From Alcaligenaceae bacterium (lineage in GTDB: Bacteria; Pseudomonadota; Gammaproteobacteria; Burkholderiales; Burkholderiaceae_B): a stretch of 50,852 nt of DNA. Of this stretch, positions 1 through 10,012 are shown in pieces. The stretch lies in the NCBI GenBank assembly GCA_029267315.1, contig JAJUJD010000005.1, positions 1 to 50,852 of the forward strand, given 5' to 3'. The first letter of the stretch is position 1. Every line of letters starts with the position of its first letter. The notes beneath the pieces were generated by a model, which saw only the letters and a program-made list of their open reading frames with translations, was not told the origin of the DNA and did not search any database. A program made the position numbers and the translations under genes.

Positions 1-324
1 ATTCTGGTGTTCTGCACCATCGGGGTCTACTCGTTGAACTACAACGTGTTCGACATCTGGGTGACAGCCGCCTTCGGCCTGGTGGGGTACATATGGGTGA
101 AGCTGAAATGCGAAGGCGCTCCGCTGTTGCTGGGCCTGGTGCTTGGGCCCATGATGGAAGAAAACTTCCGTCGGGCACTGCTGCTCGCTCGCGGTGACTA
201 CTCCACCTTCGTCACGCGGCCGCTTTCACTCAGCCTCCTAGTGATGGCGGTGATTCTGGTTGCACTGGTGGCGTTGCCCTCCATCAAGGCCAAGCGCGAG
301 GAAGCCTTCGTGGAAGAAGGCTGA
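1..324 (+). CDS. Tripartite tricarboxylate transporter large permease (TctA family), C-terminal fragment truncated by window edge
   Basis: Open frame from base 1; C-terminal TctA-like sequence KCEGAPLLLGLVLGPMMEENFRRALLLARGDYSTFVTRPLS. Confidence 0.88.
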   Translation: MLVFCTIGVYSLNYNVFDIWVTAAFGLVGYIWVKLKCEGAPLLLGLVLGPMMEENFRRALLLARGDYSTFVTRPLSLSLLVMAVILVALVALPSIKAKREEAFVEEG

Positions 325-440
325 CGAGCCCACCTGTGGACCAAGGCCACGCGCCTTGGTCCCGCTTTACAGGCCTACGGAGAGAGCGGAGACCAGCTTC
401 GGTTACATTAGCTGTTCCGCTCTCTCTCGTTTTCCAGGCG

Positions 441-1199
441 ATGGCCCCAAAGAATCCTGCTACCAACGTCAAGACAGCGCTGCGTGTCATCGAGATCATT
501 GAGATCTTCGCCCGTGAAGGCAAACCCTTGTCCCTCACTGAACTGTCCCGGCAGTTGGGCGCCCCGGTCTCCAGCTGTCTGAACCTGCTGCGCACATTGA
601 CCGGTCTGGGCTATCTATACGAAACCGCCCCCCGCCAAGGTTATTACCCTACTGGCCGCTTGCTTGCCATGGCGCAGCGTATCGCGCGCGCCGATCCCAT
701 TCTCGAAAAAATCGGGCCCACGCTCGCTGCCTTGCGCGATGCGGTTGCTGAAACCGTGGTGTTGGCCAAGCTCGCTCCAGATGCCGAAGTCGTTTACCTG
801 GAAGTCTTCCCCTCTCCGCATCCGATCAGCTATGTGGCTGACCCCGGTGCCCAGCGCCACCTCCATAGCAATTCCCTGGGCAAGGCCTTGCTGTCGCTCA
901 TGAGCGAACAGGAAAGAAGCCGGCTGCTGAAGAGTCGCAAGCTGGAGAAGCTGACGGATCGCACCCTGGTGACCCTGGAAGACATCGAGCGCGAAATTGC
1001 CGTTTCCAAGGACCGGGGCTGGTTTCAAAACCTGGGTGAATCCATTCCGGACGTCGGGGCAGTCGCCTGGCCCCTGCAAATTTCCGGGGCGGAATACGCC
1101 GTATCCATTGCCGGGCCGCTCTACCGTATCGAACCGAACCGTGAAAGCCTGGCCCAGCAACTGCGCGTGGCCTGCCAGGTCATGGGGCAGCGGCGCTAG
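441..1199 (+). CDS. IclR family transcriptional regulator
   Basis: N-terminal HTH (ALRVIEIIEIFAREGKPLSLTELSRQLGAPVSSCLNLLRTL) plus IclR effector domain; ATG at 441 preferred over ORF-track start 336. Confidence 0.88.
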   Translation: MAPKNPATNVKTALRVIEIIEIFAREGKPLSLTELSRQLGAPVSSCLNLLRTLTGLGYLYETAPRQGYYPTGRLLAMAQRIARADPILEKIGPTLAALRDAVAETVVLAKLAPDAEVVYLEVFPSPHPISYVADPGAQRHLHSNSLGKALLSLMSEQERSRLLKSRKLEKLTDRTLVTLEDIEREIAVSKDRGWFQNLGESIPDVGAVAWPLQISGAEYAVSIAGPLYRIEPNRESLAQQLRVACQVMGQRR

Positions 1200-1276
1200 C
1201 GCGATGCATGAGCCAGGTGGCGCACTTCGTAAGCGAGCACCACAAGGCCGTCGTTAAGTGGCGCGCCGTAGAGAGA

Positions 1277-2443
1277 TCAATACGACTTGGGCAAACCCAG
1301 TACTTTCTCAGCAATAAAACACAGAATGAGCTGCGGGCTGACCGGCGCAATGCGCGGAATGAAGCTCTCGCGCAGATAGCGTTCCACATGGTATTCCCGC
1401 GCGTAGCCCATGCCCCCCAGGGTCTGGATGGCAGTCTGACAGGCGTTGAACGCGGCTTCGGCGGCCAGATACTTCGCGCTATTGGCATAAGGCCCGCAAG
1501 GCTGGTCGGCATCGTAAAGCGTGGCGGCTTTCTGCACCATCAGATCCGCGGCTTCCAGCTGCATCCAAGCATTTGCCAGCGGGTGCTGAATTCCCTGGTT
1601 TTGGCCAATGGGACGGCCAAAGACCACACGTTCCTTGGCGTACTCGGTGGCTTTGCGTAGCGCCGCGTGTCCAAGACCAACCGCCTCTGAAGCGATGAGA
1701 ATGCGTTCCGGGTTAAGACCATGGAGAATGTATTCAAAGCCTCGGCCTTCCTCGCCAATGCGATCCGCCTCGGGGATCTCCAGCCCATCAATGAACAGCA
1801 TGTTGGAATCGACCGCCTTGCGCCCCATTTTGTCGATTTCCCTGACCTCGATGCGACTGCGGTCCAGATCGGTATAGAAGAGCGACAGGCCCTGGGTAGG
1901 CTTTTGCACATCAGCAAGCGGAGTGGTGCGCGCCAGCAGCAACATTTTGTCGGCCACCTGTGCCGTGGAAATCCAGATTTTCCGGCCGTGCACAATGTAG
2001 CGGCTTCCTTCCTTGCGTGCGCGCGTTGTCAGCCGCGTCGTGTCCAGGCCAGCGTCGGGCTCTGTCACCGCGAAACAGGCCTTTTGTTCCCCGGCGATCA
2101 ACGGGGGAAGGAAGCGGGCACGCTGCTCATCATTCCCGAACACCACCACCGGATTCAGCCCGAAGATATTCATGTGGACCGCCGAGGCTCCAGTGAACCC
2201 GGCTCCCGAACGTGCAATGGTGTGCATCATCAGCGCCGCTTCACGCATGCCGAGCCCCGCTCCGCCGTATTCTTCCGGCATGGCAATGCCGAGCCATCCA
2301 GCCTGGGCCAGGTCGCGATGAAAATCATGGGGAAACTCGCCGTCATGGTCACGAGCGTGCCAGTATTCATCGTCGTAACGGCTGCAGAGGTTTTCGATGG
2401 CGGCGACCAGTGCTTTGTGATCGTCTGATTGAATGAAACTCAT
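1277..2443 (-). CDS. Acyl-CoA dehydrogenase
   Basis: ACAD signatures CFAVTEPDAGLDTTRLTTRA and QTLGGMGYAREYHVERYLRES. Confidence 0.92.
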   Translation of the reverse strand: MSFIQSDDHKALVAAIENLCSRYDDEYWHARDHDGEFPHDFHRDLAQAGWLGIAMPEEYGGAGLGMREAALMMHTIARSGAGFTGASAVHMNIFGLNPVVVFGNDEQRARFLPPLIAGEQKACFAVTEPDAGLDTTRLTTRARKEGSRYIVHGRKIWISTAQVADKMLLLARTTPLADVQKPTQGLSLFYTDLDRSRIEVREIDKMGRKAVDSNMLFIDGLEIPEADRIGEEGRGFEYILHGLNPERILIASEAVGLGHAALRKATEYAKERVVFGRPIGQNQGIQHPLANAWMQLEAADLMVQKAATLYDADQPCGPYANSAKYLAAEAAFNACQTAIQTLGGMGYAREYHVERYLRESFIPRIAPVSPQLILCFIAEKVLGLPKSY

Positions 2444-3678
2444 CGGGGCTCCTGATTGTTTGGCCGATTCCCTGAAAACCGGGCCTCAATGTCTGCTGTC
2501 GAATAGCCTGCTTCGGCGAGGATTTCCTCTGTGTGTTCCCCCAGGCGCGGCGCGTGCCGGCGAAGATCGGCCGGTGTGCGTGAATAGCGCCCCACCGGCG
2601 CAGGGGTATGGATCTCCCCTTCCGAGGGATGTTGCTGTGCCCGCACCATGCCCACGGCGCGCATGTGCGGGTCGTCGAGCAAGTCTTCGATGCTGTAGAG
2701 CGGTGCTACTGGAATATCCGCCGCCGCCAGTACTTCGAGCCAATGGCTGGAACTTCGCGTGGCGAGCACTTCCGCCACGAGCCGGTAGGCGGCATCGATA
2801 TTCTGAGAACGCGCCGTATGCGTGCTGAACTGTGGGTCGGACTTCAGATCGGGCCTGTCAATAATCTCGAAGAATCGCGCCCAATGTTTGTCGTTGTAGA
2901 TCAATGCGCTGATGTAGCCATCGGCGGTGGCGTAGGGCTTGCGATGTTCCACCAGCAAGCGCGCGTAACCGGTTTCACCATTGACGGGGTCGAAGCTGCG
3001 GCCGCCAAGGTGGTCGCCCAGCACTAGCTGGGCCATGGCCTCGAACATGGGCACTTCGATCGCCTGGCCTCGGCCGGATGCGCGGGCCTCGACCACGCCC
3101 GCCAGAATGGCGATGGCGACATGCATGCCCACCGCACGGTCGGCCAAGGTTAGCGGCGCATAACGGGGGACATCGCCGGAATTGCGCTGATACAGTGAGG
3201 GCAGCCCAGTCATTCCCTGTATGAGGTCGTCATAGGCGGGCTTGCCGGCATAAGGCCCCTGCTCACCGAAGCCATACGCGCCTACATACACAATGGCCGG
3301 GTTGACTGCCGCCACGGATTCATAATCCAGCCCAAGGCGCTGCATGGATTGTGGCCGTGTGTTGTACAGCAGGACATCCGCCGATTGCGTGAGACGCAGG
3401 CAGGCTTCCCGCCCCGCTTCTGACTTGAGATCCAGCACAATCGACCGCTTGTTTCGATTCAGGTGCAAATAAAGTGCACCCATGCCCGGGTTGCGCATGG
3501 GACCGACCGCGCGCAAGTTGTCGCCCGAGGGCGGCTCAATCTTGATGACGTCGGCGCCCAGGTCGCCCAGAATTTGTGTGGCATACGGCCCCATCACCAC
3601 GGCGCTGAGGTCCAGTATGCGTACTCCGGACAGCGGCCCCTGGGGGGCCACCGACCTTGCTGCGTTTGCTTCTGTCAT
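2440..3678 (-). CDS. CaiB/BaiF (family III) CoA-transferase
   Basis: LSGVRILDLSAVVMGPYATQILGDLGADVIKIEPPSGD and NRNKRSIVLDLKS motifs; overlaps the ACAD start by 4 nt. Confidence 0.93.
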   Translation of the reverse strand: MTEANAARSVAPQGPLSGVRILDLSAVVMGPYATQILGDLGADVIKIEPPSGDNLRAVGPMRNPGMGALYLHLNRNKRSIVLDLKSEAGREACLRLTQSADVLLYNTRPQSMQRLGLDYESVAAVNPAIVYVGAYGFGEQGPYAGKPAYDDLIQGMTGLPSLYQRNSGDVPRYAPLTLADRAVGMHVAIAILAGVVEARASGRGQAIEVPMFEAMAQLVLGDHLGGRSFDPVNGETGYARLLVEHRKPYATADGYISALIYNDKHWARFFEIIDRPDLKSDPQFSTHTARSQNIDAAYRLVAEVLATRSSSHWLEVLAAADIPVAPLYSIEDLLDDPHMRAVGMVRAQQHPSEGEIHTPAPVGRYSRTPADLRRHAPRLGEHTEEILAEAGYSTADIEARFSGNRPNNQEPR

Positions 3679-3690
3679 GACACCTACCGT

Positions 3691-4686
3691 CTACTGAGGA
3701 ATCAGGTTGGCTTCCCGTATCCACTTGCCCCACAGCTCATACTGTTCCTCGACGAACTGGGCGAACTCTTCCGGCGTACCGCTGAAGGCATCGAAACCCA
3801 GTTCCGCCAGACGCTTCTTTGTGTCAGGGTTGCTGACGATTTTGTTGATGGCCGCATTGAGCGTCTTCACCACTTCGGGATCCATGCCCGCCGGGCCGAA
3901 GTATCCATTCCAGGAGTTGATATCGAAATCGGGCACTCCGGCTTCCTCCATGGAAGGCAAGTCGGGTAACAGCTCACTGCGCTGGGCAGTGGATACCGCC
4001 ATGGCATGCAGCCGCCCGGCCGTAACGAATGGAGTGCCTGAAGTCAGATCGGTGAACATGAAATCCACCTCTCCCGCCACAAGATCAGTCAGAGCCTGGG
4101 GCGTTCCCTTGTATGGGACGTGCAGCATCTCTGTGCCGGTGGCCACCGCTAGTCGGCCCCCTGCCACGATGCCCGTGCTATTGCCCGTGGCATAAGTTGC
4201 CTTGCCCGGATTCGATTTGGCGTATTCAACCAGCTCCTTCACAGTTTTGTAGGGCCGAGTGGGATTAGTCACGAGAATAAAGGGCAAGTTGCCGCCACGT
4301 GCGATGGGGGTGAAATCCTTCACCGGGTCGTACCCAATGTCCTTCATCAGCCAGGGTGCAGCAGAATGCGAGGTGTTGGTGGTGACGAACAGGGTGTAGC
4401 CGTCGGGTTTGGCCCGTGCCACAAAATTGGCGGCAATCGTCGCGTTTGCCCCAGGCTTGTTCTCCACAATGAAAGGTTGCCCCAGCTCCTTGCTGAGTTC
4501 CTCTGCGAAGATGCGCCCGACAGAGTCGGTTCCAGACCCCGCAGGAAACGGCACGATCAGGGTAACGGGTTTTTCAGGGTAGGCAGCCTGTGCTGGCGCC
4601 GCAGCCACCATGCCCGCCACCATCACTGCGGCGGCCAGTGCCAACCCAAGCCCGTTCGCGGGCTTGCCAATAAAACGTGTCCTCAT
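3691..4686 (-). CDS. Tripartite tricarboxylate transporter substrate-binding protein (Bug family)
   Basis: Signal peptide; YPEKPVTLIVPFPAGSGTDSVGRIFAEELSKELGQPFIVENKPGANATIAANFVARAKPDGYTL. Confidence 0.93.
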   Translation of the reverse strand: MRTRFIGKPANGLGLALAAAVMVAGMVAAAPAQAAYPEKPVTLIVPFPAGSGTDSVGRIFAEELSKELGQPFIVENKPGANATIAANFVARAKPDGYTLFVTTNTSHSAAPWLMKDIGYDPVKDFTPIARGGNLPFILVTNPTRPYKTVKELVEYAKSNPGKATYATGNSTGIVAGGRLAVATGTEMLHVPYKGTPQALTDLVAGEVDFMFTDLTSGTPFVTAGRLHAMAVSTAQRSELLPDLPSMEEAGVPDFDINSWNGYFGPAGMDPEVVKTLNAAINKIVSNPDTKKRLAELGFDAFSGTPEEFAQFVEEQYELWGKWIREANLIPQ

Positions 4687-4715
4687 GCCTCTCTCCTTTC
4701 TTGTTCAAGGGTTGC

Positions 4716-5096
4716 TCAGCGTATGACCCGTGTGGGGTTCTCTTCATAAGGTGGGGAATAGATCACCAGCACACGCGCAGGCTCGTCGCTGGTAACTGTG
4801 AACACATGCTTTTTATCAGCTGGGAAGAAACAACAGTCGCCCGCCTCAAGGACGCCTTGTTCTCCCTCGACCTCGACAAGGGCGGTGCCTTCCAGCAGAT
4901 AGCAGACTTGTTCGATACCGGGATGGGCATGGGGCAACGCCCCTTCGCCTTTCTCGATGGTGCCGACGAGAACTTCCAGATGCCGGGCCCCCACCGTGTC
5001 AGGCGAAATCAGGCGGCGGTTCACCGTGCCGCTGTGATTGGCGGGGGAATAGCCGTTCACCTCCGCTTCACGAACAATCCATGAGGGCCGCGCCAT
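4716..5096 (-). CDS. Cupin domain protein
   Basis: GEGALPHAHPGIEQVCYLLEGTALVEVEGEQGVLEAGDCCFFPADKKHVF cupin motif; start 5096 preferred because of GAGGAGG Shine-Dalgarno. Confidence 0.85.
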   Translation of the reverse strand: MARPSWIVREAEVNGYSPANHSGTVNRRLISPDTVGARHLEVLVGTIEKGEGALPHAHPGIEQVCYLLEGTALVEVEGEQGVLEAGDCCFFPADKKHVFTVTSDEPARVLVIYSPPYEENPTRVIR

Positions 5097-5335
5097 AGTT
5101 GCCTCCTCTTTTTTCATAGTAATGAAAACAATTTTATCCTTATGAACAATTCGTGCAAGAGGAAAGCATTGGCCGACCATTCGCACGCCAGTTCTTCGAG
5201 CCCGATATAATCGATCTTTCGGCCATTTACCGAATCACTTCAACGCGGGAAGCTTCCAACGCTGCAGCTTCCCATTGGTCGTGCCCGCCTGCCTGGGCGC
5301 ATCTTCGCTTTTATCGTGCGCTGCACCTTCGAGAA

Positions 5336-6127
5336 ATGAAAAAACTGACTGGTATTCTTCTGGCATCCGCCGCTGTCTTTTTGACCGCCTGCGGGCCGGC
5401 CGACGACTCTTCCGCCAAGGCTGAAGCGCCTGCGCAGCCGAGCAAGGTTGTCATCGGGCTTGATGACAACTTTCCGCCCATGGGTTTCCGTGACGAGAAG
5501 AACCAGTTGGTCGGCTTTGACATCGACCTGGCACGCGAGGCCGCCAAGCGCCTTGGTGTGGAAGTCGAATTCAAGCCCATTGACTGGAGCGCCAAGGAAG
5601 CCGAACTGCACGGCAAGCGTGTGGACGTTCTCTGGAATGGCCTGACCATCACCGAAGAACGTAAGAAACACATCAAGTTCACCAAGCCTTACATGGCAAA
5701 CCACCAGATCATTGTGGTCACTGAGGCCTCCGGCATTCAGTCCAAGGCCGACCTAGCCCAGAAAGTGGTCGGTGCGCAAGAAGGCAGTAGCGCTGTCGAC
5801 GCCATCAAGAAGGAAACGGACGTCTTCGAAAGCTTCAAGGAGCTCAAGACCTTCGGTGACAACGTGACCGCCCTGATGGACTTGTCCGCCGGCCGTCTGG
5901 ATGCCGTCGTGCTCGATGAAGTCGTGGGTCGTTATCTGGCTGACAAGCGCAAGGGCGAATACCGTGTGCTCGAAGACCACTTCGGTACTGAAGACTACGG
6001 CGTGGGTGTACACCTGGAGAACACCGAGCTGCATGCAAAGCTTGAGAAAGCGCTCGACGAAATGAAGCAGGACGGTACCGCCGGTCGCATCGCCACTCAG
6101 TGGTTCGGTGCCGACATCATCAAGTAA
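5336..6127 (+). CDS. Polar amino-acid ABC transporter substrate-binding lipoprotein
   Basis: Lipobox LTAC; GLDDNFPPMGFRDEKNQLVGFDIDLAREAAKRLGVEVEFKPIDW; followed by matching permease and ATPase. Confidence 0.9.
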   Translation: MKKLTGILLASAAVFLTACGPADDSSAKAEAPAQPSKVVIGLDDNFPPMGFRDEKNQLVGFDIDLAREAAKRLGVEVEFKPIDWSAKEAELHGKRVDVLWNGLTITEERKKHIKFTKPYMANHQIIVVTEASGIQSKADLAQKVVGAQEGSSAVDAIKKETDVFESFKELKTFGDNVTALMDLSAGRLDAVVLDEVVGRYLADKRKGEYRVLEDHFGTEDYGVGVHLENTELHAKLEKALDEMKQDGTAGRIATQWFGADIIK

Positions 6128-6203
6128 GCTTCCTTTCCTGACGAGGTCCACGGCACACACTGTGGACCTTCTGAACTTATAGACGCGTGGCAGCCGCCCC
6201 AGC

Positions 6204-6857
6204 ATGGATTATGTTCTTTCTTTGATCGGGCCAATGGCAGAAGGTGCGAAAGTAACGCTTTCGCTCTTCTTCATTACCCTGGTCCTGTCTGTCCCCCTGG
6301 GGCTGGTTCTGGCGCTTGCTCGCATCAGCAAATGGCGCAGTCTCAGTACCGCCGTCAACGGCTACATATGGCTGATGCGCGGCACCCCCCTGATGCTGCA
6401 GCTGCTGTTCGTCTATTTCGCACTCCCCTTCGTGCCGGTCATCGGGGTTCGACTTCCCGATTTCCCTGCCGCCATCGTTGCCTTTGCACTGAACTACGCC
6501 GCCTACTTCGCGGAAATTTTTCGCGCCGGCATACAGTCAGTGGACCGCGGCCAATATGAAGGCAGCAAGGTACTGGGCCTGAGCTATCTGCAGACGCTGC
6601 GCCGCATTGTTCTGCCGCAGATGGTGCGCCGCGTCCTGCCTCCCATGAGCAATGAAACCATCACGCTGGTGAAGGACACCTCGCTCATTTACGTGCTGGC
6701 CCTGAACGACATTCTGCGGACGGCGCGCGGCATCGTTCAACGCGACTTCACCACCACCCCTTTCCTGGTGGCAGCCGTCTTTTACCTGCTCATGACCTTG
6801 GTTCTGACCTGGTTCTTCCAGCGCATGGAAAAACGCTATGCCAAATTCGATGAATAG
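6204..6857 (+). CDS. Amino-acid ABC transporter permease (HisM/GlnP type)
   Basis: YIWLMRGTPLMLQLLFVYFALP and NYAAYFAEIFRAGIQSVDRGQYEGSKVLGLS EAA-loop motif. Confidence 0.93.
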   Translation: MDYVLSLIGPMAEGAKVTLSLFFITLVLSVPLGLVLALARISKWRSLSTAVNGYIWLMRGTPLMLQLLFVYFALPFVPVIGVRLPDFPAAIVAFALNYAAYFAEIFRAGIQSVDRGQYEGSKVLGLSYLQTLRRIVLPQMVRRVLPPMSNETITLVKDTSLIYVLALNDILRTARGIVQRDFTTTPFLVAAVFYLLMTLVLTWFFQRMEKRYAKFDE

Positions 6858-7650
6858 CAGCGCCGTTCCGGTGCCCGGCCTGGACCCTCGAGAAGTCATG
6901 ATCGACGCCCAGGGCATCACCAAGTCCTTTGGCGATAACCTGGTGCTGGACGGGGTTTCGCTGACCCTGCGCAAGGGCGAAGTGGTTGCCATAATCGGCC
7001 CCTCTGGCTCGGGCAAGAGCACGTTCCTACGCTGCCTGAACCACCTGGAGATAATCGACGGAGGCTCCATCACCGTTCAGGGCGAGCCACTGGCCGTGGC
7101 CGCTGAGCACGGCACGAGCAAATATGTCGGTGACGCCGATGTACGCCGCCTCTGCCGCAAGATGGGCATGGTGTTCCAGTCGTTCAACCTCTTTCCCCAC
7201 ATGACGGTGCTGGAAAACATCATCGAAGCGCCCATTACCGTCAAACGCATGTCCCGGCAGTCCGCCGTGGCCAAAGCGGAGGAATTGCTGGAAAAGGTCG
7301 GTCTGCTGGCCAAGCGGGACAACTACCCGGGCAGGCTTTCCGGTGGGCAAAAGCAGCGTGTGGCCATTGCCCGCGCGCTGGCCATGGAGCCAGCCATCAT
7401 GCTGTTCGATGAGCCAACCTCGGCACTAGACCCGGAACTGACCGTCGAGGTGCTGCGCACCATGCGCCAGTTGGCCGAAGAACACATGACCATGCTGGTC
7501 GTCACGCACGAAATGGGGTTTGCGCGCGAAGTCGCGCACCGGGTGGTGTTCATGGACAACGGCCGCATTGTCGAATCAGCCGATTCATCGGTGTTTTTCA
7601 GTGCTCCGCAGCATGAGCGCACCCGCGCTTTCCTGGGGCAGATGCTATAA
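6838..7650 (+). CDS. Amino-acid ABC transporter ATP-binding protein
   Basis: Walker A GPSGSGKS, signature LSGGQKQRVAIARAL, Walker B IMLFDEPTSALDPE; start overlaps permease end (6838 or 6850). Confidence 0.95.
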   Translation: MPNSMNSSAVPVPGLDPREVMIDAQGITKSFGDNLVLDGVSLTLRKGEVVAIIGPSGSGKSTFLRCLNHLEIIDGGSITVQGEPLAVAAEHGTSKYVGDADVRRLCRKMGMVFQSFNLFPHMTVLENIIEAPITVKRMSRQSAVAKAEELLEKVGLLAKRDNYPGRLSGGQKQRVAIARALAMEPAIMLFDEPTSALDPELTVEVLRTMRQLAEEHMTMLVVTHEMGFAREVAHRVVFMDNGRIVESADSSVFFSAPQHERTRAFLGQML

Positions 7651-7670
7651 GCGCCTGAGAGCGCAGTTTT

Positions 7671-9254
7671 TCAGGCCATGGTCTGATTGGCGGGCAGGTT
7701 AAAGTCCTGGCGCTCCAACTCGTCGATCTGCTCCACCAGCTGTACTTCCCATTCCAGATAGCGCCGCGAAGCTTCCTTGTTGCCACTGTGCCGGTCATGC
7801 ACAAAGAACAGGTAGTCTATGCACTCGGCATCAGGAGGGAAGTCAGGGCTGGCTTCCAGTGGCAGCCCGGCTGCCCGCCATGACTCAAGGCCGCCGGCAA
7901 GATATTGCACGGACAGCCCCAATTCGCCCAGCTCAATGGCTGCGCAGGCAGCCAAGCCGGGTTCATCAGCAACCAACACGACCTCGCCCTTAACGCCCCC
8001 CAATACGGCCTTGAATCGGGGGCGAATCGACCAGCGGGAGGTGGGAATGTGCGATTGTCGGAACCGCATGCTGGAACCGATATCGATAAGCATTGGCGGT
8101 TCAGCAGACCGCAATCGCTCTGCCAGCGCTTCAGGGCTAATGGCCGGGGGCAGCGATACCGCGGGGAGTTCCTTCACGTGCAGCCCGGCGTCGCACCCCG
8201 CAGCAAGCCCTCCAGCCAGGACGTAAGCCGCGTGCCCCATCTGCCGCAACCAGCTGGCCACCACAGGCGCACGTACACCATCGTCGTCAAACAACACCAG
8301 GCGCGCACGGCGTACGCCGATGTACTGATCAGTCGCCTGAATAAGCTGGCCGCCCGGGGTGTGCTGGGCACCCGGCAAGGTGCCCGCGGTGAATTCTTCT
8401 GGCGTGCGCACATCGCAAAGAAAAAGTGTGCGCGCCGAATCCTGCGCCCAAGCGGCCACGACCGAGGCATCGACTTCCTCGACGCCGTACTTCACGGCCA
8501 GCGCTTGCGCAGATCGACGCATGTCGTCGAGCGTGTCCGCTGGCAGCCCATAGCGGCGGTCTGCCCCATGCTCGAGTTCATAGTCCGCCAGCGTCCACCC
8601 CTGCGTTCCACTCTGTAGCGCGGCAACTGGATTGGGCAGGCCCAGATTGATGAGCGTTTGCGCACCAATAATGCTGCGCGTGCGGCCAGCACAATTGATG
8701 ATGATGCGCGTATCCGGGTGAGGCACCATGCGGCCCACGCGGTAAGCCAACTCGCCATTAGGGCAGTTCTGCGCCGAGGGAATGGCCATCTTGTGGTATT
8801 CGGAAAAAGGCCGCCCATCCAGCACCACAAGGTCTTCCCCTGCATCAAGCATGGCTTTGAGCTCCTCCGCCGTAACGTGAGGCGTTTCGTAAACGTGCTC
8901 CACCAGTTCGCCGAATGTCTTGGAAGGCACGTTTACCCCGGCAAACAGGGCATAGCCGGCCGCTTCCCATGCAGGCGTGCCACCCTCAAGCACGCAGACG
9001 TCGGTGTAGCCAAGAGCCGACAGACGTTGGGCCGCTTTTACGGCCACGCCCTCACCATCGTCATAGACCACTACCCGCACCTGTCGCCTGGGGGCCAAAC
9101 GGGGTGCGTCCAGCTCCAGCCGGCTATAGGGCAGCGAAATGCCGTAAAACAAATGTGACTCGCCATACTGGCCGTGCTCCCGTACATCGAACAGCGCTAT
9201 CTCTTCGCCGTCATGCAGCCAGCTTTTCAGTGTTCGCGCATCAATGGAATTCAT
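7671..9254 (-). CDS. Multidomain rhodanese-like sulfurtransferase (four apparent rhodanese modules)
   Basis: Repeated rhodanese folds (ALFDVREHGQYGESHL; VVLDGRPFSEYHKMAIPSAQNCPNGEL; LFLCDVRTPEEFTAGTLPGAQHTPGGQL; MLIDIGSSMRFRQSHIPTSRW); CAGRTRS active-site loop in module 2 only. Confidence 0.88.
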   Translation of the reverse strand: MNSIDARTLKSWLHDGEEIALFDVREHGQYGESHLFYGISLPYSRLELDAPRLAPRRQVRVVVYDDGEGVAVKAAQRLSALGYTDVCVLEGGTPAWEAAGYALFAGVNVPSKTFGELVEHVYETPHVTAEELKAMLDAGEDLVVLDGRPFSEYHKMAIPSAQNCPNGELAYRVGRMVPHPDTRIIINCAGRTRSIIGAQTLINLGLPNPVAALQSGTQGWTLADYELEHGADRRYGLPADTLDDMRRSAQALAVKYGVEEVDASVVAAWAQDSARTLFLCDVRTPEEFTAGTLPGAQHTPGGQLIQATDQYIGVRRARLVLFDDDGVRAPVVASWLRQMGHAAYVLAGGLAAGCDAGLHVKELPAVSLPPAISPEALAERLRSAEPPMLIDIGSSMRFRQSHIPTSRWSIRPRFKAVLGGVKGEVVLVADEPGLAACAAIELGELGLSVQYLAGGLESWRAAGLPLEASPDFPPDAECIDYLFFVHDRHSGNKEASRRYLEWEVQLVEQIDELERQDFNLPANQTMA

Positions 9255-9324
9255 TTGCCTTCACAGTCAGATCAAAATCATTCAGGAAGCATCCGGAGTG
9301 GGAAACGTTGCAGCTGCCGCGGCT

Positions 9325-9912
9325 TCAGCGACGTGTCGTGACCCCGATCGACATCACTTCACAACTACCGGTCTCAAGGTCGTAAGCGATGCGCTCGTTC
9401 AAGGTCTCCAGCGCACGGCCATACATGTGAAGATGACGGATAACCTGGCCGGGAAGGATTTCGACGGAATGGATATCATCCGCCATGAGCGCGATACCGG
9501 TGCCCGGTTCCACCATGACCTGGCGAACCTCCTTCAGCTCCGCCTTACCCGGCACGCTGCCATCGTCAATTCGCTCATACACGCGGTTGAGCTCAACACC
9601 TTCCACCGCGCTGATGCAGGCCCAGGTGGTGTGATTGTGCGGCACGATCTTCTTACCCGGCCGCATGACGTTCAGATACAGCGCGTAGGTTTGGTCTGGT
9701 TCCTCGGAAATCAGATAGCGCGCCTGCAGTTCACCTACCTGTGGGGCGGCGAATTCCTCTTCCGACCAGAAAGCCTTCTGGGCCGCCAGCCCGTTAACCT
9801 GGTCCAGAATCTGCTCCAGGGATGTGCGTGTGAGGCTGCCTTCCTCCGCAATTTGTTTGATGCGCTGAACGGCGGCCTGAACCGCCTCGCGGCGTTGAGT
9901 CGATATGGTCAT
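9325..9912 (-). CDS. Cysteine dioxygenase / thiol dioxygenase family protein
   Basis: Cupin with [26 protein letters not shown] and [21 protein letters not shown], consistent with the bacterial CDO/mercaptopropionate dioxygenase family. Confidence 0.75.
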   Translation of the reverse strand: MTISTQRREAVQAAVQRIKQIAEEGSLTRTSLEQILDQVNGLAAQKAFWSEEEFAAPQVGELQARYLISEEPDQTYALYLNVMRPGKKIVPHNHTTWACISAVEGVELNRVYERIDDGSVPGKAELKEVRQVMVEPGTGIALMADDIHSVEILPGQVIRHLHMYGRALETLNERIAYDLETGSCEVMSIGVTTRR

Positions 9913-10012
9913 GGTTTTGTCTCGATTGACTGCTGGAATCGCATGAATATAGGCAGCCGGGCGCCAGTAAACAATCTAGAATCCAAGAAAAACCCATTAG
10001 CAACGCTTATAT

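Noticed and set aside
615-1160. Long antisense ORF opposite the IclR gene (and many similar antisense or alternative-frame ORFs across the window)
   Set aside because: They lie entirely within well-supported CDSs and have no recognisable domain; GC-rich DNA routinely yields long spurious shadow frames.
7648-7670. GCGC-CTGAGA-GCGC followed by TTTTT as a terminator after the ABC ATPase gene
   Set aside because: Only a 4-bp stem; too weak to call confidently.
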